Source: Formosa agariphila KMM 3901 (GTDB lineage Bacteria; Bacteroidota; Bacteroidia; Flavobacteriales; Flavobacteriaceae). Taken from it: a stretch of 64,000 nucleotides of DNA. The position numbers were made by a program, and so were the translations under genes. A model generated the notes under the pieces. That model was not told the origin of the DNA, ran no database searches, and saw nothing but the letters and a program-made list of their open reading frames with translations. Location of the stretch: contig NZ_HG315671.1 of assembly GCF_000723205.1 (NCBI RefSeq), positions 2,329,351 to 2,393,350 of the forward strand. Direction: 5' to 3'. Of the stretch, positions 53,055-62,379 are shown piece by piece. How positions within the stretch are numbered: position 1 is the first letter of the stretch; each line of letters starts with the position of its first letter.

Positions 53055-53089
53055 AATATAATTTATTAAACAAACCACAAAATTACGTT

Positions 53090-54379
53090 ATGCAAATATC
53101 AGCCAACAATCCAGGTCGCAAAACATGGCTACATGTCGATAAGAATTCGGATTTCCCTATACAGAATATTCCTTTCGGTGTATTTCTTACCCGAGACGAC
53201 ATTATTACAATAGGTACGCGTATTGGAGATACAGCAATCGACCTTGGTGCTTTGCATCAATTGGGTTACTTTAATGACATCCCTTTAACAGACGATATAT
53301 TCCTTCAAGACACTCTTAACGATTTTATTGCCGACGGTAGAAAAACTTGGCGTGCAGTACGTAATAAAATTGCTGATATTTTTGATGATGAAAATGATAC
53401 TTTAAAACTTAACAAACAACATAAAGAAGTTGTATTGTTTCGTTTAGATGAAATTGAAATGCAACTTCCTGTGCAGATTGGAGATTATACAGATTTCTAT
53501 TCAAATATTGAACACGCCACTAATCTTGGAACTATGTTTAGAGGACCTGAAGAACCTTTACTTCCTAACTGGTTACATATACCAATTGGTTATCATGGAA
53601 GAAGTTCGTCTATAATTCCATCTGGAATTCCAATTCATAGACCACAAGGACAAACCTTACCTCAAGGTGCTAAAGACCCTGTTTTTGGACCATCTGAGCG
53701 TATTGATTTTGAATTAGAGTTAGCATTTATTACCACTGATGCGAATGATTTAGGAGAACCAATTCCTGTGAATGAAGCAGAAGAATATATTTTTGGATTA
53801 GTATTGTTTAACGATTGGAGTGCTAGAGATATTCAGAGTTGGGAATATGCACCATTAGGTCCATTTTTATCTAAAAACTTTGCTTCGTCTATGTCACCAT
53901 GGATTGTAACTTTAGATGCTTTAGAACCTTATAGAGTTCAAGGACCAAAACCTATTAAACCACAAATGCCTTACTTACAAACCAAAGGCAAGAAAAGTTT
54001 CGATATTAATTTAGAAGTGGCAATTCAGCCTAAAAAAGAAAAAGAAACTATTGTTTGTCGTTCAAACTTCAAGCATATGTATTGGAATATGTCTCAGCAA
54101 CTGGCTCACCATACCATTAATGGTTGCCCTGTAAACTCAGGAGATTTAATGGGTAGTGGAACTATCTCTGGTCCTACACCAGAATCTTTAGGTTCGATGT
54201 TAGAATTAACAATTAAAGGCACACAACCCATCACTTTAAAGGATGGTACAGAACGTAATTTTATTAACGATTACGATACTGTTATCATGCGAGGATTCTG
54301 TGAAAACGACGGTACACGAATTGGTTTTGGTGAGGTTAAAACCGAATTACTTCCTGTATTTACACCTAAGAAAAAATAA
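53090..54379 (+). CDS. fahA: Fumarylacetoacetase
   Basis: This 429-residue enzyme catalyses the last step of tyrosine breakdown, fumarylacetoacetate to fumarate and acetoacetate. The N-terminal FAH_N domain (to about 115) and catalytic FAH domain are both present. YTDFYSNIEHATNLGTMF near 130 holds the metal and catalytic residues, and the enzyme has IGYHGRSSSI, ERIDFELELAFI and LFNDWSARDIQSWEYAPLGP near 243. The pathway partners are not in this window. Divergent from glyA. Confidence 0.95.
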   Translation: MQISANNPGRKTWLHVDKNSDFPIQNIPFGVFLTRDDIITIGTRIGDTAIDLGALHQLGYFNDIPLTDDIFLQDTLNDFIADGRKTWRAVRNKIADIFDDENDTLKLNKQHKEVVLFRLDEIEMQLPVQIGDYTDFYSNIEHATNLGTMFRGPEEPLLPNWLHIPIGYHGRSSSIIPSGIPIHRPQGQTLPQGAKDPVFGPSERIDFELELAFITTDANDLGEPIPVNEAEEYIFGLVLFNDWSARDIQSWEYAPLGPFLSKNFASSMSPWIVTLDALEPYRVQGPKPIKPQMPYLQTKGKKSFDINLEVAIQPKKEKETIVCRSNFKHMYWNMSQQLAHHTINGCPVNSGDLMGSGTISGPTPESLGSMLELTIKGTQPITLKDGTERNFINDYDTVIMRGFCENDGTRIGFGEVKTELLPVFTPKKK

Positions 54380-54485
54380 ATTATTCAATAAGGTTTAAGT
54401 CGTTCTGATAAACGAATTTCAAAAATCTCATTCTATATGACTTTGAAATAGAAATATCATGACGTTCTTACAATCTATTTTCATA

Positions 54486-54518
54486 AAAAAAATCCCGATG
54501 TAACATCGGGATTTTTTA
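54486..54518. terminator. Bidirectional terminator between fahA and acs
   Basis: AAAAATCCCGATG (54488-54500) pairs with CATCGGGATTTTT (54504-54516), with A and T runs on either side. Confidence 0.9.
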
Positions 54519-54545
54519 TTTAAAATTTTAATTTCAGTTTAAAAA

Positions 54546-56453
54546 CTATAGACTTTCATCTATAATATCCTGAACACACTCTGGATTTAATAATGTACTT
54601 GTATCTCCTAAATTGCTAATATCTTTACTTGCAATTTTTCTTAAAATACGACGCATAATTTTACCTGATCGTGTTTTAGGTAAGCCATCTGTAAACTGAA
54701 TTTTATCTAGTTTCGCTATTGGTCCAATACGGTCTGTTATTAACTGATTAATTTCGTTCCTTAAATTGTTCTGATCTCTAGATTCTCCTGTTTCTTTCAA
54801 GGTAACATAACCATACAATGCATTTCCTTTAACATCGTGTGGGAATCCTACAATAGCAGATTCTGCAACTGCTGGGTGTTCGTTAATTGCATCTTCTATA
54901 GGCGCTGTTCCTAAATTATGTCCAGATACAATAATAACATCATCTACACGACCGGTAATTCTATAATATCCTACTTCGTCCCGTAATGCACCATCTCCCG
55001 TAAAGTACATATTCTCGTAAGCAGAAAAATATGTGTCTTTATAACGCTCATGATTACCCCAAATGGTACGTGCTATAGACGGCCAAGGAAATTTAATACA
55101 TAAACGACCATCTACTTGGTTCCCTTTAATAACATCTCCATTTTCATCCATTAAAGCAGGCTGAATTCCTGGGAACGGTAAAGTTGCATAGGTTGGTTTT
55201 GTTGGCGTTACAAACGGAATTGGAGTAATCATTACACCTCCTGTTTCTGTTTGCCACCAAGTGTCTACAATCGGACTTTTATGTTTTCCAATATTATCGT
55301 TATACCAGTGCCATGCTTCTTCGTTTATAGGTTCTCCTACGGATCCTAAAACTTTTAAGGATGATAAATCTCTATCGTCTACAAATGAAATATTTTGTTT
55401 TCCTAAAGCACGAATTGCTGTTGGAGCTGTATAAAATTGATTGACTTTATGTTTTTCTACAATTTGCCAAAAACGTCCAAAATCTGGATAATGTGGTACC
55501 CCTTCAAACATCACTGTAGTAGCGCCATTGGCTAACGGCCCATAAACAATGTAACTATGACCAGTAATCCAACCAATGTCTGCAGTACACCAATAGACAT
55601 CACCATCTTGATACTGGAATACATTTTTAAAGGTATACGCTGTATACACCATATATCCAGCTGTAGTGTGTACCATTCCTTTAGGTTTTCCTGTAGAACC
55701 CGAAGTATATAAGATAAATAGCGGATCTTCTGCATTCATAATCTCTGGTTCACAATCTGTAGAAGCTGCATCTAATAATGGTTGAAGCCAAATATCACGT
55801 CCTTCTTTCATGTTAATGTCCGAACCAATTCTGTTTACAACTAATACATTTTCTATAGTTGGACAAGATTCTAATCCTTCGTCTACAATACCTTTTAAAT
55901 CTATGGTTTTGGCTCCACGGTAAGAGCCATCTGAGGTAATAACCATTTTACATTCGCTATCATTTATTCTAGACGACAAGGCTTTTGCAGAAAATCCTGC
56001 GAAAACAACAGAGTGAATCGCTCCTATTCTTGCACATGCTAATAATGAAATTGCTAATTCAGGAATCATTGGTAAATAAATACAAACACGATCACCCCTT
56101 TTAATGCCTTTGTCTTTTAACACATTTGCCATTTGGCAAACACGATCATGAAGTTGTTGGTATGTAATATGCTCGGCTGCATCATCTGGATTATTAGGCT
56201 CAAAAATTATAGCCGTTTTATCTCCTTTTGTTCTTAAATGTCTATCTATACAATTTTCTGTAATGTTTAATTGAGCACCTTCAAACCATTTGATTTCGGG
56301 TTTTTTAAAATCCCAACTTAACACCTTATCCCAGCGCTTACGCCACATAAAATGTTCCTCGGCTACTTCTTCCCAAAAATTTTCAGGCTCCCTAACCGAT
56401 TTTCTATATACTTGGTAATATTCTTCTAAATGTTTAATGTGATAATTACTCAT
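54546..56453 (-). CDS. acs: Acetate-CoA ligase (acetyl-CoA synthetase)
   Basis: This 635-residue AMP-forming enzyme converts acetate, ATP and CoA to acetyl-CoA. It shows the P-loop LYTSGSTGKPKGMVHTT near 251, the DTWWQTETGG core near 401, GDGALRDEVGYYRITGRVDDVI near 487 and the C-terminal lysine in PKTRSGKIMRR near 600 that is acetylated to regulate the enzyme in other bacteria. Full length for Acs. No -7 box was found close to the start. Confidence 0.96.
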   Translation of the reverse strand: MSNYHIKHLEEYYQVYRKSVREPENFWEEVAEEHFMWRKRWDKVLSWDFKKPEIKWFEGAQLNITENCIDRHLRTKGDKTAIIFEPNNPDDAAEHITYQQLHDRVCQMANVLKDKGIKRGDRVCIYLPMIPELAISLLACARIGAIHSVVFAGFSAKALSSRINDSECKMVITSDGSYRGAKTIDLKGIVDEGLESCPTIENVLVVNRIGSDINMKEGRDIWLQPLLDAASTDCEPEIMNAEDPLFILYTSGSTGKPKGMVHTTAGYMVYTAYTFKNVFQYQDGDVYWCTADIGWITGHSYIVYGPLANGATTVMFEGVPHYPDFGRFWQIVEKHKVNQFYTAPTAIRALGKQNISFVDDRDLSSLKVLGSVGEPINEEAWHWYNDNIGKHKSPIVDTWWQTETGGVMITPIPFVTPTKPTYATLPFPGIQPALMDENGDVIKGNQVDGRLCIKFPWPSIARTIWGNHERYKDTYFSAYENMYFTGDGALRDEVGYYRITGRVDDVIIVSGHNLGTAPIEDAINEHPAVAESAIVGFPHDVKGNALYGYVTLKETGESRDQNNLRNEINQLITDRIGPIAKLDKIQFTDGLPKTRSGKIMRRILRKIASKDISNLGDTSTLLNPECVQDIIDESL

Positions 56454-56772
56454 TAAATTCTGTGGTTTTAAAAGTTAATTTGATGTCGATATAATACTCT
56501 TCTAAAATATAAAAATTTAACGCAACTATTGTGCTTTTTCTACTGATAACTCAAAAATATCGACCGATTGATATAAATTCACTATAAATGATGTTTATTA
56601 TCATAAATACATCAACCATTATTTATAAACAAAAAACATTAGACACTAGAAACGCATCTATATGTATTATAGATTACTTACAAAAGCACTGAAGTACATG
56701 TATTAGTTCTGAACAATTAGAAAAACCCCGCTTAAATATTGAATTATGGCTAAACGATTGCATCTTTGATAG
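56454..56772. other. AT-rich intergenic stretch, nothing recognised
   Basis: About 320 bases upstream of acs with no recognised gene or RNA, leading into the Fic relic. Confidence 0.5.
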
Positions 56773-56958
56773 TATCTAATAATAAAGCTATCTTATGAAA
56801 TAACATCTTCTGTTTTAAAATTATTAACTTCTATTTCGGAGAAAATTGGAGAGGTTATTGCAAACTTAATAAATAAACCTTCTCCTAAATTGAGAAGACA
56901 GAATAGAATCAAAACGATTCATTCTTCTTTAAAAACAGCAGGAAAAACATTTAAATAA
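56773..56958 (+). pseudogene. Relic of a Fic-family gene, N-terminal part only
   Basis: A frame without usable start codon reads SYEITSSVLKLLTSISEKIG, EVIANLINKPSPKLRRQNRI and KTIHSSLKTAGKTFK before a stop. This follows the conserved N-terminus of bacteroidal Fic proteins (YEIT..ILKL...ISEKIGE, LRKQNRIKTIHSSLxIEGNT). The EGNT that should follow is altered to AGKT and the catalytic Fic domain (HPFxDGNGR) is absent. The start has probably lost one base. It is a decayed fragment. Confidence 0.7.
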
Positions 56959-57033
56959 GCACAAATAACAGCATATTACAAGGTAAATGATGTAACATGT
57001 ATGTTTTCGCACTAATTTAAAAACGGCTTGTAA

Positions 57034-57780
57034 TTACTTTTCAGAAATTGGTTCTGGTTTTTTATTTTTTGCAGCCAATTCGTCTGTTAAGAAAGGTAAA
57101 CTAACATGTAACGCAACATAATTACTTTTATTTGTTCCCGCCTGAAAGTCGTTTTTAAATACATCTGTAAACCCTTGATAGTATCTTAAATTAAAAATTA
57201 CGCCTTTACCTTCATGTCCTGATCTTAAAAAATATCCAACATTAGCAATAACACCATAGTCCGTTTTATTAACAAATCCGCCAATATTTTGTTCAAGTTC
57301 ACCCTCACTTCCATCGTAAGTTGCTCTTCCTTTACTTAAAAAAGACACTTGCGGACTCAATCCAAATCTGAAATTAGAATCGCTTAATTGATAAGTAAAT
57401 AATACATGAACATCGGTATAACTTATAATCGTTTTAGCTGTTGTATTTGTATATAAACTATTTAAATAATCGTCGTTAGAATGTAAATCTGTATCTTCTA
57501 GCTTAAACGTTCGTTTCGATAAAAAATAAACGGTAGGACTGATATACCAATTTTCATTTAATTGAATGTTTCCTGCGATACCGAAGTTGACTCCATTTTT
57601 AGCTTTTAAATTATCTACATTAGAAAAACTATTAAATGGCACTCCAATTTCCATACTTAAATTGAATTTTTCCGATGCTACTTTATCACCAAAAATCATG
57701 GCAATTATTGCTGCCTGTGCGTTAGTAAATTGAGGAATAGCGAGTAATACAATAAAAATAAAAGTTGTGTATTTTTTCAT
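57034..57780 (-). CDS. Outer membrane beta-barrel protein
   Basis: This 248-residue exported protein has a signal peptide ending near NAQ (about residue 22) and then alternating amphipathic strands as in porin-family OMP_b-brl proteins, for example FGIAGNIQLNENWYISPTVYF and VLFTYQLSDSNFRFGLSPQVSFL. The C-terminal extension (DELAAKNKKPEPISEK) is charged. No specific function is visible. Monocistronic with a promoter box 80 bases upstream. Confidence 0.78.
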   Translation of the reverse strand: MKKYTTFIFIVLLAIPQFTNAQAAIIAMIFGDKVASEKFNLSMEIGVPFNSFSNVDNLKAKNGVNFGIAGNIQLNENWYISPTVYFLSKRTFKLEDTDLHSNDDYLNSLYTNTTAKTIISYTDVHVLFTYQLSDSNFRFGLSPQVSFLSKGRATYDGSEGELEQNIGGFVNKTDYGVIANVGYFLRSGHEGKGVIFNLRYYQGFTDVFKNDFQAGTNKSNYVALHVSLPFLTDELAAKNKKPEPISEK

Positions 57781-57859
57781 AATATCAATTGGTTTGATCG
57801 TATCTATAAAGTTAATTAAATTATCTATTCAACATCTATAAAACGTAAATAAGACAATA

Positions 57860-57867
57860 CAAAAGTA
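57860..57867 (-). promoter_or_regulatory. -7 promoter box of the beta-barrel gene
   Basis: TACTTTTG on the minus strand, an exact TAnnTTTG match, lies 79 bases before the ATG at 57780. Confidence 0.4.
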
Positions 57868-57997
57868 AATAGAAGTGTGTTTTTTATCATACAGATTAGG
57901 GAAATGCACACAATAGCACTTGCCATTATCAATTGTTTGTAATACTTTGTGACCTATAAATTGTAAACACATTAAAAAAGGTCATCTTTATTCTATA

Positions 57998-58555
57998 ATG
58001 ATTAGGCAAACTCTTTCAGAAAAAATTAAGTTATTAATCGAGTCGTCTAAAGCCTATCGTGGCATCCTTTACATTGGATTTCTATTTATTACGCTAGGAA
58101 CACTTTTAATCTATATTGGATTACGTTTTGATATTATTTTTCTAATCGTTTTTGGAGGAATTTTTATTTCTGTGGCTCTCTTTTTTTTAATCTATACCAT
58201 CCCCTCAAGTATGATACATTATTACGAGAAAGCCCTTGTAAAAAAACATGGAAAATATACCACTGCTACAATACTTGATAAAGAAATTATAGATAATTCG
58301 TATTACGATAAAAACACATATGCGGTTGATTCAATGAGTAAAGGAAAACGTATTGAAGAATTGAATTACGTTTTAAAATATACATTCGAATATCAAAGTA
58401 AAGAGTATAAAAACAGTGCTTTTGTTCAGAAAAACGAATTTGAAACACTGAATGTCGGCGATAAAATTCCGATTCGATTTCTAAAAACAGACCCAAACAC
58501 ATCTTTTGTTCGAAAAATTAAATTGAAAAATTTAACCGATAGCATTATTAATTAA
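57998..58555 (+). CDS. Membrane protein with a DUF3592-like domain
   Basis: This 185-residue protein has two transmembrane helices (about 19-40 and 46-68) followed by a soluble region: KKHGKYTTATILDKEIIDN, then NYVLKYTFEYQSKEYKNSAF and VGDKIPIRFLKTDPNTS. The Y-x-F-x-Y and the closing P-I-R-F-L-K-x-D-P pattern are those of DUF3592. No known function. It is divergent from the beta-barrel gene, and no terminator is evident after it. Confidence 0.65.
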   Translation: MIRQTLSEKIKLLIESSKAYRGILYIGFLFITLGTLLIYIGLRFDIIFLIVFGGIFISVALFFLIYTIPSSMIHYYEKALVKKHGKYTTATILDKEIIDNSYYDKNTYAVDSMSKGKRIEELNYVLKYTFEYQSKEYKNSAFVQKNEFETLNVGDKIPIRFLKTDPNTSFVRKIKLKNLTDSIIN

Positions 58556-58870
58556 CACTATCTTTTTACTAATTCACATCCCTTTTTTTATCATTATTTT
58601 AAAAAAAAACAAGCATTCTTTTTTAATTACTGATTAAATCTATAGATTTAGTAAACTTATAGCAATTCATTTTCGAGTAATCCCTATAAATTATAAGATT
58701 TACGACCTCTTTTTTATCTTCCTAATTCTTAATAAATTACTAATTAGCAACAATTACCACTTAAAAAACAGTAATTTTATATCACAAAATAATTATGCTT
58801 TTAGAGCAAATCATACAGCTCACTTACATCAGATTTGAGCGATTTTAAATATTAAAATAAATAATTGACT
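58556..58870. other. AT-rich intergenic stretch, nothing recognised
   Basis: No gene or known RNA recognised in 315 bases. A weak -7-like CAGATTTG lies about 30 bases before the cysteine synthase start. Confidence 0.5.
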
Positions 58871-59785
58871 ATGAAAATCAATAACATTTTAGAAGGTATT
58901 GGTAACACTCCTGTAGTGAAATTAAATAAATTATTCCCGAATGCTAATGTTTGGATGAAACTTGAAAAATACAACCCAGGAGGAAGTATTAAAGACAGAA
59001 TTGCATTGGCTATGATTGAGGATGCAGAACGAAAAAACCTCTTAACTAAAGACACTGAGATTATAGAGCCTACATCTGGAAATACAGGTATTGGATTGGC
59101 TATGGTAGCAGCGGTTAAAAATTATAAATTAACATTGGTTATGCCAGAATCCATGTCTGTAGAGCGTAGAGCTTTAATGGCGGCATACGGGGCAAACCTT
59201 GTACTTACTCCTAAAGAATTAGGCTTAGGAGGTACTATTGCAAAAGCAAAAGAATTAGTTGAAAACAACAAAAATGTGTGGATGCCGTCTCAATTTACAA
59301 ATCCTGCTAATCCAGAAATTCACGAAAAAACTACAGCTTTAGAAATTGCTGCCGATTTTCCAGAAGGATTAGATTACGTAATTACAGGTGTTGGTACTGG
59401 TGGTCATATTTCTGGTATATCTAAAGCTTTAAAAGAAAAATATACCGACTTAAAAGTATTTGCTGTAGAGCCTTCAGACTCGGCTATAATTTCGGGAGGA
59501 GAACCTGGCCCACATGCTTTACAAGGTATTGGCCCTGGATTTATACCAGAAACGTTTAACACCGACCTTATTGACGGTGCTATTAAAATCACAAAAGAAG
59601 AAGCTTTTTCTGAAGTTCAAAATATTGCCAAAACAGAAGGTATTTTAGTAGGTATTTCTACTGGAGCGTCTTTGGCTGCCGTTAGAAAACAGTTAGAGAC
59701 AATACCTAGCGAGAAAGTTGTATTAACTATGAATTACGATACTGGAGAGCGCTACCTGTCTATAGATGGTCTTTTTACAGTGTAG
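58871..59785 (+). CDS. cysK: Cysteine synthase (O-acetylserine sulfhydrylase)
   Basis: This 304-residue PLP enzyme makes cysteine from O-acetylserine and sulfide. The PLP lysine lies in [12 protein letters not shown] near residue 41, with the substrate loop [13 protein letters not shown] near 67, the phosphate loop [11 protein letters not shown] near 172 and [10 protein letters not shown] near 257. The start is the ATG at 58871; a TTG two codons earlier is less likely. Choice between cysK and cysM names is uncertain. Confidence 0.93.
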   Translation: MKINNILEGIGNTPVVKLNKLFPNANVWMKLEKYNPGGSIKDRIALAMIEDAERKNLLTKDTEIIEPTSGNTGIGLAMVAAVKNYKLTLVMPESMSVERRALMAAYGANLVLTPKELGLGGTIAKAKELVENNKNVWMPSQFTNPANPEIHEKTTALEIAADFPEGLDYVITGVGTGGHISGISKALKEKYTDLKVFAVEPSDSAIISGGEPGPHALQGIGPGFIPETFNTDLIDGAIKITKEEAFSEVQNIAKTEGILVGISTGASLAAVRKQLETIPSEKVVLTMNYDTGERYLSIDGLFTV

Positions 59786-59864
59786 TTTTAAGTGGTATTC
59801 TTTTAAGAATATGTAAAACCTTTTAATCGGTATTAAATAAGTCGACCATTTAAAAAATGAAACT

Positions 59865-59900
59865 AATCCAGCGAAATTATTTTTTGCTGGATTTGTTATT
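59865..59900 (+). terminator. Probable terminator after cysteine synthase
   Basis: AATCCAGC (59865-59872) pairs with GCTGGATT (59886-59893), followed by T-rich sequence, 80 bases after the stop. Confidence 0.65.
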
Positions 59901-60002
59901 AATAATAATTAGGGGTTTATAATCGAGACACGAAATCTCATAATACACTGTTTCATAAGATACTTATTGTCAAAACTACATTCAGATATAAAAACCACTT
60001 GA

Positions 60003-60485
60003 GTGATTTCTAGTTATGCACATGGTCATGATAATGTTACAGAAAACACAGCAGATAGTCTATTGCTGTCTAAAACTGAAACCAAAGCCATTGCAAATAT
60101 AGCCGTGTTCACTTATAATGAAATCACGCCAGAAAATATCGATTCGTTTCACTTTCATGGAAATCCGGATGTCTTTCCTGTTCAGGCGCTTTTGGTTAAT
60201 CCGAAGTCTAAAAAAGACGAACTTACTTTAAGAGGATGTTTTGAAAATCGAACAGACAACCTACAAGTTATAGTCCCAACTTTGGTGATGCGGAAATTAC
60301 TAGACACCGTTATCTCTGTGAAGAATTTATTATTTTAGCCGCCATTAGCATTGGTTTCGCCACATTGGTAATTGTAACTCTTGTGTTTAGTTAGTCTATT
60401 AAATTACGACGTGGAGAAATTAATACCATAAAACACATTGGTAGTTCTAGTCGTCTTTTTAAATCAATTTGGACCTTACTTAATT
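60003..60485 (+). pseudogene. Broken FtsX-like ABC permease
   Basis: The first frame (60003-60338) reads like an extracytoplasmic segment of FtsX-family permeases (AHGHDNVTENTADS, ITPENIDSFHFHGNPDVFPV, VMRKLLDTVISVKN). It then breaks; the continuation lies in another frame (EFIILAAISIGFATLVIVTL, a stop, then SIKLRRGEINTIKHIGSSSR) matching the following transmembrane helix and SLRLRxGEIxTMxxIGxSR loop of these permeases. It has no valid upstream start, a frameshift, an internal stop and a lost 3' end. Such permeases commonly pair with ZnuA-like binding proteins, as the next gene is. Confidence 0.75.
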
Positions 60486-60515
60486 GAAACTTTTATACTT
60501 TAATAATTTCTAATT

Positions 60516-61445
60516 ATGAAAAAAATCTCATTACTCCTATTATCAGTCCTATTTATAGTCGGTTGTAAAAACGACACTAAAAACACTCCTGAAACAGAAT
60601 CTGCAGTTTCAACTAAAACACCAATAGTTTATGTATCGACCTATCCGTTACATTACTTTGCCAAACGCATTGGTGGTGAACACATAGATTTACGTTTCCC
60701 AATGAAAACTTCGAAATCCATTACCAATTGGAAACCAAAAACAATCACCATTGCAAGTATGCAAGAATCGGATTTTGTTTTTATTAATGGAGCGGGTTTT
60801 GAAAAATGGCTCATGTCTACATCAATATCAGAATCTATAGTAATAAATACGACCAAAAATTTAGAAGACAGATTATTAGAAAGTGGTAGCCTATTCACAC
60901 ACAGTCACGGTGATGATGGTGCACACGTACATAACGAATTAGCAGCACTGACATGGTTAGACATGGATTTAGCCAATAAGCAAGCCGAAGTCATTGCAAA
61001 TCATTTAATTTCGAAATTCCCAGAACATAAGGCGGTGTACGAATCAAATTTTAAAACATTATCAGAAGAATTAATAGAATTAGACACCAAGTTTAAAACA
61101 CTAACGGCTACAAATCTAGAATTACAAGTTATATTTTCTCTTCCAGTTTATCAGTATTTCGAAAAAGCGTATAACTTAAAAGGTAGAAGTTTACACTGGG
61201 AACCTAACTACGAATTAAATCATGATAGAGCACAAGATATTGAGTATTTAAAAAAGGCAGAAAACTTTAAATACATGATTTGGGAAGCAGCTCCTTTATC
61301 TGAAACCAAATCACGTTTAGAAGCTATGGGCATAGAAAGCATTGTAGTAAACCCTATATATACAGCACCAGAAAACAGCAATTATTTTAAAGAAATGGAA
61401 GCTAATTACAACCAATTATCTAAAATTTATAAGGTAACGGAATAA
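60516..61445 (+). CDS. ZnuA-like metal ABC transporter substrate-binding lipoprotein
   Basis: This 309-residue lipoprotein (VGC, Cys17) has the metal-binding receptor fold: TPIVYVSTYPLHYFAKRIGG near 31, a His-rich loop (FTHSHGDDGAHVHNE near 127), WLDMDLANKQAEVIANHL and QVIFSLPVYQYFEKAYNL near 204. Zinc or manganese is the likely ligand, from the His residues. Its upstream permease is broken and no ATPase lies nearby, so the protein may be orphaned. Intact itself. Confidence 0.85.
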   Translation: MKKISLLLLSVLFIVGCKNDTKNTPETESAVSTKTPIVYVSTYPLHYFAKRIGGEHIDLRFPMKTSKSITNWKPKTITIASMQESDFVFINGAGFEKWLMSTSISESIVINTTKNLEDRLLESGSLFTHSHGDDGAHVHNELAALTWLDMDLANKQAEVIANHLISKFPEHKAVYESNFKTLSEELIELDTKFKTLTATNLELQVIFSLPVYQYFEKAYNLKGRSLHWEPNYELNHDRAQDIEYLKKAENFKYMIWEAAPLSETKSRLEAMGIESIVVNPIYTAPENSNYFKEMEANYNQLSKIYKVTE

Positions 61446-61492
61446 TAATTTTTATTATAGTATAGGAGATATAAAAAACGGAAATAAAAATC

Positions 61493-61534
61493 AATCTTTG
61501 CTAGAATTTAAATTTCTAAATTCTAGCAAAGATT
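61493..61534. repeat. Perfect 18-base inverted repeat
   Basis: AATCTTTGCTAGAATTTA (61493-61510) and its exact complement (61517-61534) flank a six-base loop, 48 bases after the ZnuA-like gene. No T run follows on either strand, so it is not a textbook terminator, though it may end that transcript. Confidence 0.7.
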
Positions 61535-61777
61535 CTACCCCTAAATATTAGGATGTTTAGTTGAAAAAAATTTTGAATGGGTAACAGTATTGAATTTACC
61601 TTTTCGTAAACGTTTTAAAAAATGCAATAGCAACACATGTATCCTTAACGCCTTAGAAGCTTGCTTTTTAATTTTTTATGCATTACACCTGCGTATTTAC
61701 AACTCAATGATATAAAACAGATTACAAGTTGTATTGAAAAAAAATCAGTACTTTACTAGGGTAAAAACCATCGATAT
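61535..61777. other. Intergenic, nothing firmly recognised
   Basis: A 50-codon open stretch without start (from about 61568) exists but resembles no known protein to me. Confidence 0.45.
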
Positions 61778-62124
61778 ATGAAATCTCTTATATTTTCCCT
61801 TGCTGTACTTACGGTTTTCTCTTGTACAGAAAACAAAAAAAGTCGGAAGACATTTTTACTTCTGAAATAACCGACACCATTTCCAATAACGAGAATATTC
61901 TGTTTTTTGAAAATAAAGAAGCCTTTTTTGGTGAGATTCATGTACATACATCCTACTCTTTAGACGCCTATCTGGGAGGTACTCGCTTAAAGCCTACAGA
62001 TGCTTATAAATTTGCAAAAGGAGAAACTGTAGAAGTGAATGGTAAAGAGATAACCACTAGTAAATCTTTAAATTGGTATACAGTTTTGGATAAGTTCTGT
62101 GCTAATTGTATTATGATTTCGTAG
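61778..62124 (+). pseudogene. Frameshifted, truncated DUF3604 gene
   Basis: A start and lipoprotein signal (MKSLIFSLAVLTVFSCTENK) run into a stop in one frame. One base inserted in the A7 run at 61835-61841 restores the second frame, which continues KKSEDIFTSEITDT, FFGEIHVHTSYSLDAYLGGT and RLKPTDAYKFAKGE. That is the N-terminal signature of DUF3604 proteins, commonly over 600 residues. The sequence then diverges and stops at 62124, so most of the gene is lost. Confidence 0.8.
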
Positions 62125-62379
62125 ATCAGATCTAGCGCTGTCATTAAATCGGTTGGTAAAGGCTTATAATTATGTACAAATTACTAAAAGTAAAAGGGCC
62201 GTGATTATGTAATTGTTAATAGTTATGTTATAAAATACCTTAAGAAGAGAAAAACATGCGATTTAATAGATTCGATATTAAGTTTTAGTAACAATTTGAT
62301 AAACAACTATGTTAACATAATTTTATAATTTTAATAGTCCATTGAATTCTCTTCTGGATAATTATAAACATGTAGTTGT

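Noticed and set aside
52981-53073. Extended N-terminus of glyA to 53073
   Set aside because: The extra residues are not part of the SHMT family and the extension covers the glyA -7 promoter box.
61568-61717. Open stretch of about 50 codons without a start
   Set aside because: It is suggestive in a decay zone but matches nothing I know; too weak to call a pseudogene.
62125-62379. Open stretch of about 43 codons after the DUF3604 remnant
   Set aside because: No start codon of note and no recognisable family; could be chance in AT-rich DNA.
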